DNA of 64,000 nucleotides from JAFDYH01 sp049840875 (GCA_049840875.1 JASGJE010000003.1:192230-256229), one strand, 5' to 3'; positions 53,067 to 62,757 are shown, counted from the stretch's first letter. The notes: a model not told the origin generated them from the sequence alone. Made by a program: numbers and translations.

Positions 53067-54263
53067 TTACAGTTTCAATCTCAAACCCCATTTACCCAAG
53101 ACACCAGCAAACATTACCGTCAATAGTGCAAAAAGAAAAGACTTGATCAACCCAATACCTCCATCTAATAATGCAGCAGGCAATTTTACATGAGACAATA
53201 CAGCTACGGCGTAGGCGAAATATGGAATCATATAGCAAACGAGTGTATTTGTTCCGGCTGGTTTAATGATATCAAACCATTTTACTTTTTTGTTTACATC
53301 AGCGATAAAATAAATAATCAGGAACATAAGAATTGTAATGCCGCTACAGATCAATACCCAGGCTGGTGTTGCACGTATTTTTGAAATACCCCAGAATTGT
53401 CTCAGATAAAAACCAGCAGCGATCAGGATCAAAGCGAAAATAAATAGAGTGATCGCCATTCTGCTATCTTCATTTTTATTCCTGTAATGTAAAAAGATCA
53501 TTGTTGTCAACGTTCCACCCGTAACAAAAGCAGGCATAGCGCCGCCACCTAGCGGAGAAAGAATTGTTTTCAAAAAGGGGATTGAAGATAACCAACCGGC
53601 ATGTGACGCGCCACACAAAAAATTAAACAGTAACCATGCGATAATTATCACACTGAATTTATTTCCGGAAAGCGCATAGATAATTGCACTAACGAGATAG
53701 GCCCATCCTATCAAACCGAGTATGCCCCACCAATGCGGAGCAAAACGTGAAAGTTGATCATTGTGTCCGCTTCCACGATAGATCCATGCAAGCGCCAATA
53801 AAATAATTACTGCCGCAATTTTCAATCCATTGAGCAACACTTTATTCATTTTTTCTGGCCATGCGTTCCATAAGAAAATAAAACATGTCCAGGTTATCAT
53901 GTTCCAGACTACACGCAGCATTCCTGTTCCTGCTTCATCAATCGATTCGCCATTTACGTTAAACACACCCATCACCAGCAATGCGATACCTCTCAATAGA
54001 ATGTGAATGAGAATTTGCCCGTTACTATCGCCTTTACTGCGGCGATGAGCAACAGCGAGGGGAATCGACATTCCTGTTATAAAAAGAAATGCAGGAAAAA
54101 CAGTATCGGCCAATCCCATTCCATCTTCTGCCGCTTGTGTATGCTCCAGCCAGCCGGGAATATTCGTCAATGACCAGAGATCATTTACAAAAATCATCAA
54201 CAACATTGTAATCGCTCTGAGAATATCAATCGACACGACACGGGATGATTGCGTTTGATTCAT
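53067..54263 (-). CDS. DUF5009/HGSNAT-like membrane acyltransferase
   Basis: A 398-residue polytopic protein with about ten hydrophobic segments. I start it at MNQTQSSRVVSIDILRAITM, since the preceding frame codons look non-coding. SIDILRAITMLLMIFVNDLW and ADTVFPAFLFITGMSIPLAV match DUF5009 and the HGSNAT N-acetylglucosaminide acetyltransferase group, which move acetyl groups across membranes onto sugars. Position between GH97 and a sugar isomerase suggests a role with an acetylated glycan. That is inference. Confidence 0.87.
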   Translation of the reverse strand: MNQTQSSRVVSIDILRAITMLLMIFVNDLWSLTNIPGWLEHTQAAEDGMGLADTVFPAFLFITGMSIPLAVAHRRSKGDSNGQILIHILLRGIALLVMGVFNVNGESIDEAGTGMLRVVWNMITWTCFIFLWNAWPEKMNKVLLNGLKIAAVIILLALAWIYRGSGHNDQLSRFAPHWWGILGLIGWAYLVSAIIYALSGNKFSVIIIAWLLFNFLCGASHAGWLSSIPFLKTILSPLGGGAMPAFVTGGTLTTMIFLHYRNKNEDSRMAITLFIFALILIAAGFYLRQFWGISKIRATPAWVLICSGITILMFLIIYFIADVNKKVKWFDIIKPAGTNTLVCYMIPYFAYAVAVLSHVKLPAALLDGGIGLIKSFLFALLTVMFAGVLGKWGLRLKL

Positions 54264-54380
54264 ATGCTGGTCTGTAATTTTTGAAAAAAAAGTGTGGGCT
54301 ATAATTTTGCCACCCAATATAATTTTTTTTGAACAAAGAGTATTTAATAAATGAACCTAAGTCTATGCTTCTGACAGGGT

Positions 54381-56357
54381 TCAATTCTTTTTACTGATCC
54401 GCATCACCTGGCCGCCACCGCTTGCCAGCTTTACTTTAATGATATCTGCTTTGGTTATTGACAAAACCTTTTTTTCGAGATGATTGGGATTGTCAGCAAC
54501 ATCGTCCGCATCAGCATATAATTCCAACTCATAGTTCCCATCATCGAGAAAAGACAATGGAATAGAGACTTCACGAAAGGTGGAATTGTTTATTGAGCCG
54601 ACATACCAAACATTATTCTTTTGCCTGGCAATCGTGATAAATTCATTCACGCTGGCGTCAAGCACTTTTGTTTTATCCCATGTAGTTGGCACTTCTTTTA
54701 TAAACTCAAATCCAGGTTGATCTTCATAGGCTTCCGGGTAATCGCAAACCATACCAAGGTAACTTTCTAAAACAACGTACATCGAGAGCATATGACAACG
54801 CGTACCACCCATCAACGGCCTTGTGTATTGCATTCTATATTTAGATGGTGGTACTGCCCGAAAACCACCTAAATGATAATCCGTGGCGCCGGCAAGCATA
54901 CGGGTAAAAGGCATATGTATATCATGATCCGGGCTTAGCGGCGTATCATTCCACTTATTTGTTTCATAGTTTAATGTCCCTTCCCGTGTAAATTCGTTGG
55001 GATAGGTGCGATGCATGCCCGTTGGTTTGTAAGCGCCATGAAACTGTATATGCAGATGATGCTGTGCTGCTTTCTGCAAAATCTCTTCCTGCATCTTCAC
55101 CATTTCCTGATCATCGCGATCCATAAAGTCGACCATCATTCCACTCAATCCCCATTGTTCAAACAATGCAAACGCGGTATCGAGCTTTGGATACAACGCA
55201 TAAAAATGTACCCACACCCGCACATCTACACCTTGTGAATGCGCATAGTCGCAAATCTCTTTCATATCGATTCCTGCAACAGGTTTTGTAACGTCCGCAT
55301 GCGGACCGGGTTGAAACCCGCCACCATCATTCGTGTACCATTCATGCAAACCATATTCGACTACTGAATGTGATTCAATTCCATTTCTTGCGCAGAAGTC
55401 GATGTAATACTTATTGGTTACAAAATTATTTCCTGGCGCATTGATTGTATCCGGCACCACATTACCATTCCACCATGGAAATGTGGTTTTACCAGGCTTA
55501 ATCCACGATACATCTTTTATTTTACAGGGTTCATTCAGGCTGGTTAAAATATTCGATTCTATCAAAGCGCCGATGCGGTCGCTGATAAGTAACACACGCC
55601 ATGGACTTTTATGTGGTAATCCGGCTTTCACTTTTACTGCCGTCTGTCCCGGGAGTGGTGACAGTTTTCCTTTTAATATACCATTGTGTTTTATAAGGTA
55701 CATTCCTGCATAATCACTCAATGCTGCTTCTGTAATGCCCATGTATATGTTGCCGGGAAAAGTAAAAAGCGTTGGCATATCCATCAACGTATCTTCTTTA
55801 ATATCGCTTAATGGCAATGTGCTGTAAAATCCTTCGTGGGAACTTGTAAAAGACGGAAGAAATAAAGTATTGACAGTTGGATTACCTGTCAAATTGAAAC
55901 TGCTGTTTTCGTCGAGCAGCGTAAAATAACTTTTGCCTTGTTGCTGAACAAACTCGTAACGGAAAGCTATTCCATCATCGAAAGCCCGTACTACGAGATT
56001 AATTTGTTTATCGCCTGGTTTGTTTTTTACCGGAACGATCAACTCGCGGTAGTGGGCAATTACTTTTTTCGTTTTTCCAACAATCAGTTCATATTGCTCA
56101 GTAGTGTCACGGATTAATGGCTTGCCGGACTTTAACGCTTCCTGGAAATTACCATCATCAAATTGTAATCCAAGCAGCGAGTTGTCGATTAATTGTTTGC
56201 CTTTATATTTTACAGCATAAACCGGCGACTGGGAATTAATCTTTAACGTAAATGTAATCTGGCCATTGGGTGAAGTTAATATCAGTGATTTCTGACAATT
56301 GGCAATCAAGCAAAAAAAGCAAGTGGTAAAAACAAAGAGTATCGGTCGTACAGGCAT
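54381..56357 (-). CDS. Glycoside hydrolase family 97, probable retaining subgroup
   Basis: 658 residues with a signal peptide (about 1-21). The N-terminal beta-sandwich (ILTSPNGQITFTLKIN) and the central barrel (GVDVRVWVHFYAL, then LSGMMVDFMDRDDQEM) and C-terminal beta domain are all present. Family 97 holds inverting alpha-glucosidases (SusB) and retaining alpha-galactosidases; the latter carry an Asp nucleophile where SusB does not. Here Asp410 stands in the VDF motif, pointing to the retaining kind, so alpha-galactosidase is the best guess. It lies in a small sugar locus with DUF5009 and the isomerase. Confidence 0.92.
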   Translation of the reverse strand: MPVRPILFVFTTCFFCLIANCQKSLILTSPNGQITFTLKINSQSPVYAVKYKGKQLIDNSLLGLQFDDGNFQEALKSGKPLIRDTTEQYELIVGKTKKVIAHYRELIVPVKNKPGDKQINLVVRAFDDGIAFRYEFVQQQGKSYFTLLDENSSFNLTGNPTVNTLFLPSFTSSHEGFYSTLPLSDIKEDTLMDMPTLFTFPGNIYMGITEAALSDYAGMYLIKHNGILKGKLSPLPGQTAVKVKAGLPHKSPWRVLLISDRIGALIESNILTSLNEPCKIKDVSWIKPGKTTFPWWNGNVVPDTINAPGNNFVTNKYYIDFCARNGIESHSVVEYGLHEWYTNDGGGFQPGPHADVTKPVAGIDMKEICDYAHSQGVDVRVWVHFYALYPKLDTAFALFEQWGLSGMMVDFMDRDDQEMVKMQEEILQKAAQHHLHIQFHGAYKPTGMHRTYPNEFTREGTLNYETNKWNDTPLSPDHDIHMPFTRMLAGATDYHLGGFRAVPPSKYRMQYTRPLMGGTRCHMLSMYVVLESYLGMVCDYPEAYEDQPGFEFIKEVPTTWDKTKVLDASVNEFITIARQKNNVWYVGSINNSTFREVSIPLSFLDDGNYELELYADADDVADNPNHLEKKVLSITKADIIKVKLASGGGQVMRISKKN

Positions 56358-56431
56358 AGCAGTTTGGTCGTTAAGCCATGAAGATACCGATACTCTTTTT
56401 ATCCAATAAACTTATTCAAAAACCGGCAGGG

Positions 56432-56806
56432 TTACTTTGCTTTTTTCCAGGAAGTTTGATCCAGTACGCCGGCTCTATCACCGCAGAGATCCTCGGCTAC
56501 CTTCAGGGTAATTGCGTTATTTTTCATAGCGTATTTATATTTTCCAACGATGTCGCTGCCGCAAGTACTTTTCCCGGTTACCTTTTTAAACGTTACTACG
56601 CCATTCTTTGCTGTATAAAGCATTTGTTCAAGCACTTCGCCGGTCGTCGTGATCAGTGCGTTGACTGTATCTTTTTTAAAATCGAGTGTCACCGGCGTAT
56701 CCTGGTTGTCGATGTGAAGCGTTCCTTCAAATTTGTGATTAGTGAATTGGGCCTTTGCGCAGAAGCAACCGCCAAGTACGAGCATCGTAAAAAGTAATTT
56801 CTTCAT
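56432..56806 (-). CDS. Small secreted protein of unknown function
   Basis: 124 residues with signal peptide MKKLLFTMLVLGGCFCAKA. The mature part is beta-rich with wording like KFEGTLHIDNQDTPVTLDF and VVTFKKVTGKSTCGSDIVGKY and two Cys that could form a disulfide (STCGS, EDLCGD). It resembles small lipocalin-like periplasmic proteins, but I cannot name a family. It lies 74 bases upstream of GH97 on the same strand and may be co-transcribed. Confidence 0.7.
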   Translation of the reverse strand: MKKLLFTMLVLGGCFCAKAQFTNHKFEGTLHIDNQDTPVTLDFKKDTVNALITTTGEVLEQMLYTAKNGVVTFKKVTGKSTCGSDIVGKYKYAMKNNAITLKVAEDLCGDRAGVLDQTSWKKAK

Positions 56807-56897
56807 AAATGGTTTTGTTTGTTTTTGAAATACAATTTAAACATATCATACGATCCTGCAGAGATTTAGTTACAAAAATTTCACGTTATTAGAAACG

Positions 56898-56926
56898 AAA
56901 AGCGACCGCAAAGTGGCCGCTTTTTG
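56898..56926 (-). terminator. Terminator of the second type IX cargo gene
   Basis: AAAGCGACC (56898-56906) pairs with GGCCGCTTT (56915-56923) through one G-T pair, with a short loop. A and T runs flank both sides. On the minus strand it follows the stop at 56965 by about 40 bases. Confidence 0.75.
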
Positions 56927-56964
56927 TGCTATAGGAAGCTAAGATGTTTATTTTGGCGCCTTTA

Positions 56965-58401
56965 TTAGTGCTTTACGACCGACGTGCTTATTTTATCGGT
57001 ACCATTGAACCACATAATATAATATACTCCAGTTTGCAGATTTTGCATATTTATTTTCGACTGTTGTGTATTTGATACAACACTTGTTTTTAAAACAACC
57101 GTACCGGCAGCATTGTACACATTAATTTGTCCGTTAGTTGATGAAGGGTGATTGACGGTAATAGTATTAACACACGGATTTGGGAAGACTCCAACAGATT
57201 CAGCTGTGCCTGCTATAAACTTTATCTCGATAATTTTACTTACTTCAAATTTTCCGTCTGCATCTACAATCTTCAAACGGTAATAATTAAGTCCGGCGGC
57301 GGGATGATTATCTGTAAACGAATAAGTCATTTCTGATGTTGAATTGCCCGATGCGGCCACAGTACCGATAGCTTCGTAATCGTTGTTATCTGTGCTTTTC
57401 TCAATTATAAATTGCTTTGTGTTTAATTCTGTTTCTGTTTGCCATTGCAATTGTGTGCTATGATTTATCTTTTTTGCAGAAAAATCAGAAAGCGTTACCG
57501 GCAATACAGTATTAAACGTGAAAGTATTATTATTATACGCTACAAAAGCAACGTCACTGTTACCCGACAGGTTGATTGTAAATTTTGAAATGGTCTGATA
57601 ATTCGATGTCGTGATGCCAAAGTCGCTCAGGTCGGCTGCCCACAAACGAAGATCACGATCCGTATTGGTAAAGCCACTTGTTAACGTCATTGGATTTGTT
57701 GAGGCTTCATAGAAATCCGCAGTCCATTTTCCCACCGGTGTGATCGATGTAAAAGCAATATCTTTTTTATGACCGATAATTGTACCAGTTGAAGTGGTAA
57801 ACGTATAGCTATCTGTAGAACCGCTCGGGTCTGCAATCTGGGTAACTAAAATATCCGGAATGCCATCGCCGATTGTTTGCGGGTTAATAGAACTTACATT
57901 AAAAGTCATAGTGCCGGCAGGCAGGTTCGCGATGCCGGTGCCGAGATTCAACCCTTTAATGCCATCGGTAAGGTAAAACGAAATGCTGTTTAACGGGGCG
58001 ACTGCGCTTGCGCCGTTGTGAACGCCATCATACAATTCGCCAACACCCACTTTTGTATTACTGGTAACGGCATTACTCATATTCGATAACGGTAGCGACC
58101 AGAAATCTCCCGCAACAAAGGTTTCTCCATGCGATGTTAATAATTGATCATTTGCACCCGTAGAGTATTGAACGCCGTTGTAAGTGAAAGAAAGAAGATT
58201 GTGACTATTGGATGGCTTTACGTTATTGTTTGAAGCAGCAGTGCTTTTCCAGTAACCGTTATAGTCGGTAACAATGCCAGAGACAGCCTGTGTATGAGCA
58301 ACTACCGAAATGAATGTAAGAGTAATAACAGTAAAAACTGGTCTGAGTGTTCCAAGAACAGGAGATATAGCGGTCAGTTCAGAAGGATTAGAATGTTTCA
58401 T
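56965..58401 (-). CDS. Type IX secreted protein with C-terminal sorting domain
   Basis: 478 residues. A long signal region (hydrophobic about 20-38, VFTVITLTFISVVAHTQA) is followed by beta-rich sequence without a named family (about 40-305; LLSFTYNGVQYSTGAND, GITTSNYQTISKFTINLSGN). An Ig/FN3-like domain covers about 308-395 (LSDFSAKKINHSTQLQWQTETELNTK). The C-terminal type IX domain (about 398-478) has ESVGVFPNPCVN, then GQINVYNAAGTVV and LQTGVYYIMWFNG. It should be exported through the type IX system, surface-attached or released. It is probably an extracellular binding protein. Confidence 0.88.
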   Translation of the reverse strand: MKHSNPSELTAISPVLGTLRPVFTVITLTFISVVAHTQAVSGIVTDYNGYWKSTAASNNNVKPSNSHNLLSFTYNGVQYSTGANDQLLTSHGETFVAGDFWSLPLSNMSNAVTSNTKVGVGELYDGVHNGASAVAPLNSISFYLTDGIKGLNLGTGIANLPAGTMTFNVSSINPQTIGDGIPDILVTQIADPSGSTDSYTFTTSTGTIIGHKKDIAFTSITPVGKWTADFYEASTNPMTLTSGFTNTDRDLRLWAADLSDFGITTSNYQTISKFTINLSGNSDVAFVAYNNNTFTFNTVLPVTLSDFSAKKINHSTQLQWQTETELNTKQFIIEKSTDNNDYEAIGTVAASGNSTSEMTYSFTDNHPAAGLNYYRLKIVDADGKFEVSKIIEIKFIAGTAESVGVFPNPCVNTITVNHPSSTNGQINVYNAAGTVVLKTSVVSNTQQSKINMQNLQTGVYYIMWFNGTDKISTSVVKH

Positions 58402-58707
58402 TTTACGGGTACGTTTGGGTATCTATACGAATCTGACACAAAGGTAAATTTCTACGTGAATTATCATAATTCAATTAAGAAAAGTTACCAATAGAAATAG
58501 CAGTAATTATACTTAAATAGACATAAAAAGGCTATAACAGTCTAACTGCCACGTGCATATGAATTTATCAACACTATAAGTGAATGCTCTTACCGATGGG
58601 ATTTTTTCACGTAGTATTCCTTGGTAGATTATCTAACGGTATAGGGTAGATGAAGAAGGGGTGAAAATGAAGACATTCGTAATAATCCTGTTTTCTATCA
58701 GTTGATT
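58402..58707. other. Intergenic region before the type IX cargo gene
   Basis: A 306-base gap between argS and the cargo gene, both on the minus strand. A -7 element is present at 58439-58446 (separate entry). The remainder is AT-rich and without inverted repeats or RNA-like signals that I can see. Confidence 0.6.
58439..58446 (-). promoter_or_regulatory. -7 promoter element (TACCTTTG) for the second type IX cargo gene
   Basis: An exact TAnnTTTG match on the minus strand, 38 bases before the ATG at 58401. Confidence 0.5.
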
Positions 58708-60489
58708 TTACATTCTTTCAGGCACTTTTATTCCAAGCATGCGCATTGAAGAGGCAATAACGTTTGCAGTCATTGCACAAAGCTGTAAGCGTAATTGTTT
58801 TTTCTCCACCGATTCAGCATTTATCACGGAGTGTTCTGTATAGAAAGTATTGAAATCTTTCGCAACAGTGAAGGCGTAAATCGCAATTAGGGAAGGGTTA
58901 TATTCTGTGCCGGCTTGTTCAATAACTCCGGTAAATTGCTCAAGCAATACCATAAGCTTTTTTTCCAAAGGCAAGAGGCTGGCTATAACGGGTGCTTTTT
59001 CGACAATCTTTTCTTTTCTCAAAATGGCTTTTATCCTGGCATGTGTATATTGTATGAATGGCCCCGTAAATCCATGAAAATCGATTGACTCTTCCGGGTT
59101 AAACAACATTTTCTTTTTTGGCTCTACCCGCAAAAGAAAAAACTTAAGCGCTCCAAGTCCTATTGTATCATACAGCTCTTTTAATTCAGTCTCAGAAAAG
59201 TCTTTTACTTTTCCAAGCTCTTCTGTTTTTTGTTTGGACACATTTGCCATCTCATCCACGATGTCATCCGCATCTACCACAGTACCTTCTCTTGTCTTCA
59301 TTCTTCCGGTTGGCAATTCCACCATACCATAACTTAAATGATAAATTCCATCTGCAGATGGCAACTTCAGTTTTTCACAGATCAGTTTCAATACTTTGAA
59401 ATGATAATTCTGCTCATCGCCTACAACATAAATGCTCTTGTTACATTTATACTGATCGTATTTTTCAACTGCAAGACCGATATCCTGCGTTATGTACACT
59501 GCGGTTCCATCTCTTCTTTGTACGATTTTTTCATCCAGGCCGTCGGCAGTCAAATCAATCCATACGCTGCCATCTTCTTTTTTATAAAACACACCCTTCT
59601 GCAATCCTGACTCAACTAACTTTTTTCCAAGTATGTAAGTATCACTTTCGTAATAGATCTTATCAAAATCCGTCCCTATTCTTTTATAGGTAGCATCAAA
59701 ACCCGCATACACCCAACCATTCATTTTTTTCCAAAGCTCAATTACCTCGGGTTTACCAGCCTCCCAATCAACAAGCATTTTCTGGGCAGCTTTCATCAAG
59801 GGTGTTTCCTTTTCTGCTTCCTCTTTGGCCAGTCCCTGCTGCACGAGTTGTTCAGCTTGTTTTTTATGTTCATTGCCAAATAGTACATAATAATCTCCGA
59901 CAAAATGATCGCCTTTTATTCCCGTACTTTCCGGTGTTGCGCCATTGGCAAAGAGTTGCCAGGCTATCATGCTTTTGCAGATATGAATGCCGCGGTCGTT
60001 TGCGATGCATGTCTTCACGATGTCATATCCGTTTGCCTTCAGAATCTCAGCTATGCTCCATCCCAAAAAATTATTGCGGAGATGCCCCAGATGCAGTGGC
60101 TTGTTGGTGTTCGGAGAGGAATACTCAACCATCACTTTCTGGCCATTGGCAGGTTTGTTTCCAAATGATTTGTCTGCGTAGTTTGCGTCAAGAAAACCAA
60201 CCCAATAACCATCGGCCACTACAAGATTCAGGAAACCTTTTATAACATTATACCCGGTAAATAAAGCGGGATGTTGCTCTATCATGTATTTCCCCAGTTC
60301 ATTGCCTAATAGTTCCGGAGATTTTTTTAACTGCTTAATAAAAGAGAACAAAACGATCGTGTAGTCACCTTCAAACTCAGGCTTTGTTATATTGATAGTC
60401 AATGTGTCTTCACCTGTTTCAAAACCATATAGATTCTTAAGCGCCCCTGCTGCGATCCTTTTCACCTGGTCGGCTATGTTCATTTCCAT
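58708..60489 (-). CDS. argS: Arginine--tRNA ligase
   Basis: A 593-residue class I tRNA synthetase that charges tRNA-Arg. The N-terminal ArgRS-specific domain covers about 1-110. The HIGH motif appears as HLGH (133-136) in SSPNTNKPLHLGHLRN. The KMSK equivalent is degenerate (GRMKTREGTVV), as is usual for ArgRS. The anticodon-binding DALR domain is at the end (FTGPFIQYTHARI, then VINAESVEKKQLRLQLC). The start MEMNIADQV is supported by a promoter-like TAAATTCG at 60503-60510, minus strand, which would give a very short leader. Confidence 0.96.
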   Translation of the reverse strand: MEMNIADQVKRIAAGALKNLYGFETGEDTLTINITKPEFEGDYTIVLFSFIKQLKKSPELLGNELGKYMIEQHPALFTGYNVIKGFLNLVVADGYWVGFLDANYADKSFGNKPANGQKVMVEYSSPNTNKPLHLGHLRNNFLGWSIAEILKANGYDIVKTCIANDRGIHICKSMIAWQLFANGATPESTGIKGDHFVGDYYVLFGNEHKKQAEQLVQQGLAKEEAEKETPLMKAAQKMLVDWEAGKPEVIELWKKMNGWVYAGFDATYKRIGTDFDKIYYESDTYILGKKLVESGLQKGVFYKKEDGSVWIDLTADGLDEKIVQRRDGTAVYITQDIGLAVEKYDQYKCNKSIYVVGDEQNYHFKVLKLICEKLKLPSADGIYHLSYGMVELPTGRMKTREGTVVDADDIVDEMANVSKQKTEELGKVKDFSETELKELYDTIGLGALKFFLLRVEPKKKMLFNPEESIDFHGFTGPFIQYTHARIKAILRKEKIVEKAPVIASLLPLEKKLMVLLEQFTGVIEQAGTEYNPSLIAIYAFTVAKDFNTFYTEHSVINAESVEKKQLRLQLCAMTANVIASSMRMLGIKVPERM

Positions 60490-60502
60490 TAAAATTTGGG
60501 GG

Positions 60503-60510
60503 CGAATTTA
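60503..60510 (-). promoter_or_regulatory. -7-like element (TAAATTCG) for argS
   Basis: One mismatch to TAnnTTTG, ending about 13 bases before the argS ATG at 60489. The leader would be under ten bases. Confidence 0.35.
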
Positions 60511-60628
60511 CGAATAAGATGAAGAACGAATTGTGGATACCAAAGTTCATTTGTGGCTGCCGAACGACTTTTATCAACCGTCGGCAGACTTTTTAGCGCC
60601 GAAGTTTCATTTTGCGTAAACCCTGATT

Positions 60629-60636
60629 TACCTTTG
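60629..60636 (+). promoter_or_regulatory. -7 promoter element (TACCTTTG) for the GtrA gene
   Basis: An exact TAnnTTTG match. It lies six bases before the ATG at 60643, so transcription would start at or just before that ATG, giving a nearly leaderless message. It lies within the longer open frame, which argues against the ATG at 60553. Confidence 0.45.
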
Positions 60637-60642
60637 CGGCGC

Positions 60643-61158
60643 ATGATAAGGCACATACACTCAGCAAGGGATCTCATCATTCCGGTAATTGATTTCTTCT
60701 ATCCGCCCTTTAAAAAATTGATGGATATACAGACCTTTCGCTATGCCGCCTGCGGTGGTGGGAATGCGGTATTAGGCCTTGTGGTTTATACTGTGGCCTA
60801 TAAATTCATCTTTAAAGAACAGAACCTTCATTTTGGGTTTTATGCGTTTAAGCCACATGTGGCTGCTCTTTTTCTCACGTTCATCGTAAATTTTGTTGTT
60901 GGATTTTTCCTCAACAAGTATGTTGTTTTCAGTAACTCTTCGTTGCGGGGCCGCGTACAGCTTTTTCGTTACTTCGCCGTCTATATTTTCAATCTTTTAC
61001 TGAATTACATTTTATTGAAAATCTTTGTTGAAAGACTTCATATGAATGCATTGATTTCGCAGTATATCACCACTGCGATTATTATTCTGTTTAGTTATTT
61101 TTTACAACGAAAATTTACATTCAAATCAGAAGAACAACCAGTGGAAGTTAAAGGTTGA
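60643..61158 (+). CDS. GtrA family membrane protein
   Basis: 171 residues from MIRHIHSARDLIIPVIDF. Then come VIDFFYPPFKKLMDIQTFRYAACGGGNAV, the phylum's typical GtrA opening, and four membrane helices. GtrA proteins flip or present undecaprenyl-linked sugars for cell-surface glycosylation. An ATG at 60721 is a possible later start. The C-terminus overlaps the converging DUF4403 gene by 11 bases. No glycosyltransferase is next to it here. Confidence 0.87.
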   Translation: MIRHIHSARDLIIPVIDFFYPPFKKLMDIQTFRYAACGGGNAVLGLVVYTVAYKFIFKEQNLHFGFYAFKPHVAALFLTFIVNFVVGFFLNKYVVFSNSSLRGRVQLFRYFAVYIFNLLLNYILLKIFVERLHMNALISQYITTAIIILFSYFLQRKFTFKSEEQPVEVKG

Positions 61159-62608
61159 TTGATTCTACGAGGATAGATAAATCACCACTGCAATTACTGC
61201 GTATCACGAGATGTTTTGCAACAGGATAAATTCCGATCAGTTGTATGTCGGTAATCTGGCCAGAACTTTTTATCCCTTTGATCCATTCTTTATTAATCTG
61301 TTGATTCAGCGTAAGCTTCGCAGAATCGATATAAGTCGATAAATCAAATCGTGAATATCTCTTGAGTTCAGCCGTAATTCTTTTGTTGAATAGCCAACTT
61401 GCAGTTCTCAACAGCGCATCTCTTGTTTTAATATCGAAGTCTACGTCGCGCATTTCGATGGTTTTGTCCTTATCGTCATAATATGGCTTTCCTGTAAACC
61501 AGGCTGCACCATTATAGGAACCCTCGAAATCAACTTTTATAACCAGTTTTTCGTTGTCAACGCCAAGCAACTTACAACTTCTGATTGTTACTGACTTATC
61601 GACCGGTCCTTTTTTGAAATCGAATTGTTTGCCTTTCAATTGAGCGTTCACAATTGTACTCAACGAGTCATAGTCCAGCATCGCATCCAAAAAAATATTG
61701 AAACCTGTATGATTATTAAAATCAGATATAGCCGGTATTGCAGAATTAGAAGATGTGGATTTTTCCAAACCTATTACCGGGTGAACGGATAATCCAAGAT
61801 TAAGATTCAACGAGTCATTTCTTGCCATGATGTTATTCAACCGTATTTTCTTTGGATTGATTTGTAGCCATCCTGATTGATAAAAATTATAGGGTTGATT
61901 CAATCTGTCCCAAAGTGATTGAAAACGTGTACGAAGATCAACTGTACCATATTTCTTTTCAATAGCCGCTTTCGCTTCATCGAGGTTGGCTTTTAACCCG
62001 GTCATTACTTCTTTGGTAATGTCCTGTCCCCAAAAGCAAACTGTGCATTTGTCCAATGGTTCGGGCTCAAGTCGTTTGACGGTAAGTTTTACTTTATAAT
62101 CAGGAGTGATGACAACTGAATTGGAAAAACTGACATTTACTCTGCGTTCACCTTCATTGAAACCACAGTTGCAGGCTGGCGTCCAGGGAGAAATTACAGC
62201 GCCGCTCACGCAGGCACGGGTGGAACCAACGACCTGGTAATAACCCATGAAACCAAGACTCATAACGTTGCCGGCTACACGCATTTGTAAGGGCCCGCGA
62301 CGAAAATGATATTTATAACGGGTGGCGCAGTCTGCCTGTACCCAATCTTTCGGATAGTTGGGTGAGGTATAAACCGTATCAATATTTTTTTCTGCCATTG
62401 TATAAAAAGGGTGAAGGCTGATTCGTATCGGAATATCAATTTCAGAATCGGGTAAAGAATCAAGCTTAAAATCAGTTTTCTCTAATACCGGTTTTGATGG
62501 TGATGCAGAAGAGGAAGTCGACGATGAAGGGGTTGATGGGCTCAGTTTGTGGCTACAGGAAGAAAGTGCAAAACAAATTATAATACAAAGCCAGCAAATT
62601 ATTTTCAT
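61148..62608 (-). CDS. DUF4403 family lipoprotein
   Basis: 486 residues with lipoprotein signal MKIICWLCIIICFALSSC and lipobox Cys18, then a Ser/Pro-rich linker (about 20-45). The body has the DUF4403 pattern: SEIDIPIRISLHPFYTMAEK, two Cys-containing parts (CVSGAVISPW and DKCTVCFWGQ), and a long alpha/beta stretch that resembles TULIP/SMP-like lipid-binding duplications. The role is unknown; lipid binding at the outer membrane is a possibility from the fold resemblance. It converges with the GtrA gene. Confidence 0.83.
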   Translation of the reverse strand: MKIICWLCIIICFALSSCSHKLSPSTPSSSTSSSASPSKPVLEKTDFKLDSLPDSEIDIPIRISLHPFYTMAEKNIDTVYTSPNYPKDWVQADCATRYKYHFRRGPLQMRVAGNVMSLGFMGYYQVVGSTRACVSGAVISPWTPACNCGFNEGERRVNVSFSNSVVITPDYKVKLTVKRLEPEPLDKCTVCFWGQDITKEVMTGLKANLDEAKAAIEKKYGTVDLRTRFQSLWDRLNQPYNFYQSGWLQINPKKIRLNNIMARNDSLNLNLGLSVHPVIGLEKSTSSNSAIPAISDFNNHTGFNIFLDAMLDYDSLSTIVNAQLKGKQFDFKKGPVDKSVTIRSCKLLGVDNEKLVIKVDFEGSYNGAAWFTGKPYYDDKDKTIEMRDVDFDIKTRDALLRTASWLFNKRITAELKRYSRFDLSTYIDSAKLTLNQQINKEWIKGIKSSGQITDIQLIGIYPVAKHLVIRSNCSGDLSILVESINL

Positions 62609-62689
62609 CGTATACAGTTAAGCGGATTTTAAACGGTGATGCCACACTTGGCAGTATGGCATACGCGTTAAAAATAGTAAAAAGTATTA

Positions 62690-62757
62690 AGTCAGTAGTT
62701 CGAAAGATTGTAGTTTAATATTTACTACCGACTAACAACTAAAAACTTCCTACTTCA
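62690..62757. repeat. Phrase-like intergenic inverted repeat (AGTCAGTAGT / ACTACCGACTAAC)
   Basis: The left arm, 62690-62717, contains AGTCAGTAGT and GTAGTTT. The right arm, 62723-62757, contains ACTACCGACTAACAACT and CCTACTTCAC. The arms are inverted with respect to each other. It lies between DUF4403 and the VOC gene and reaches the VOC stop codon. Confidence 0.5.

Noticed and set aside
59802..60245. A 147-codon plus-strand frame inside argS
   Set aside because: A shadow of argS, which has full family motifs in this stretch.
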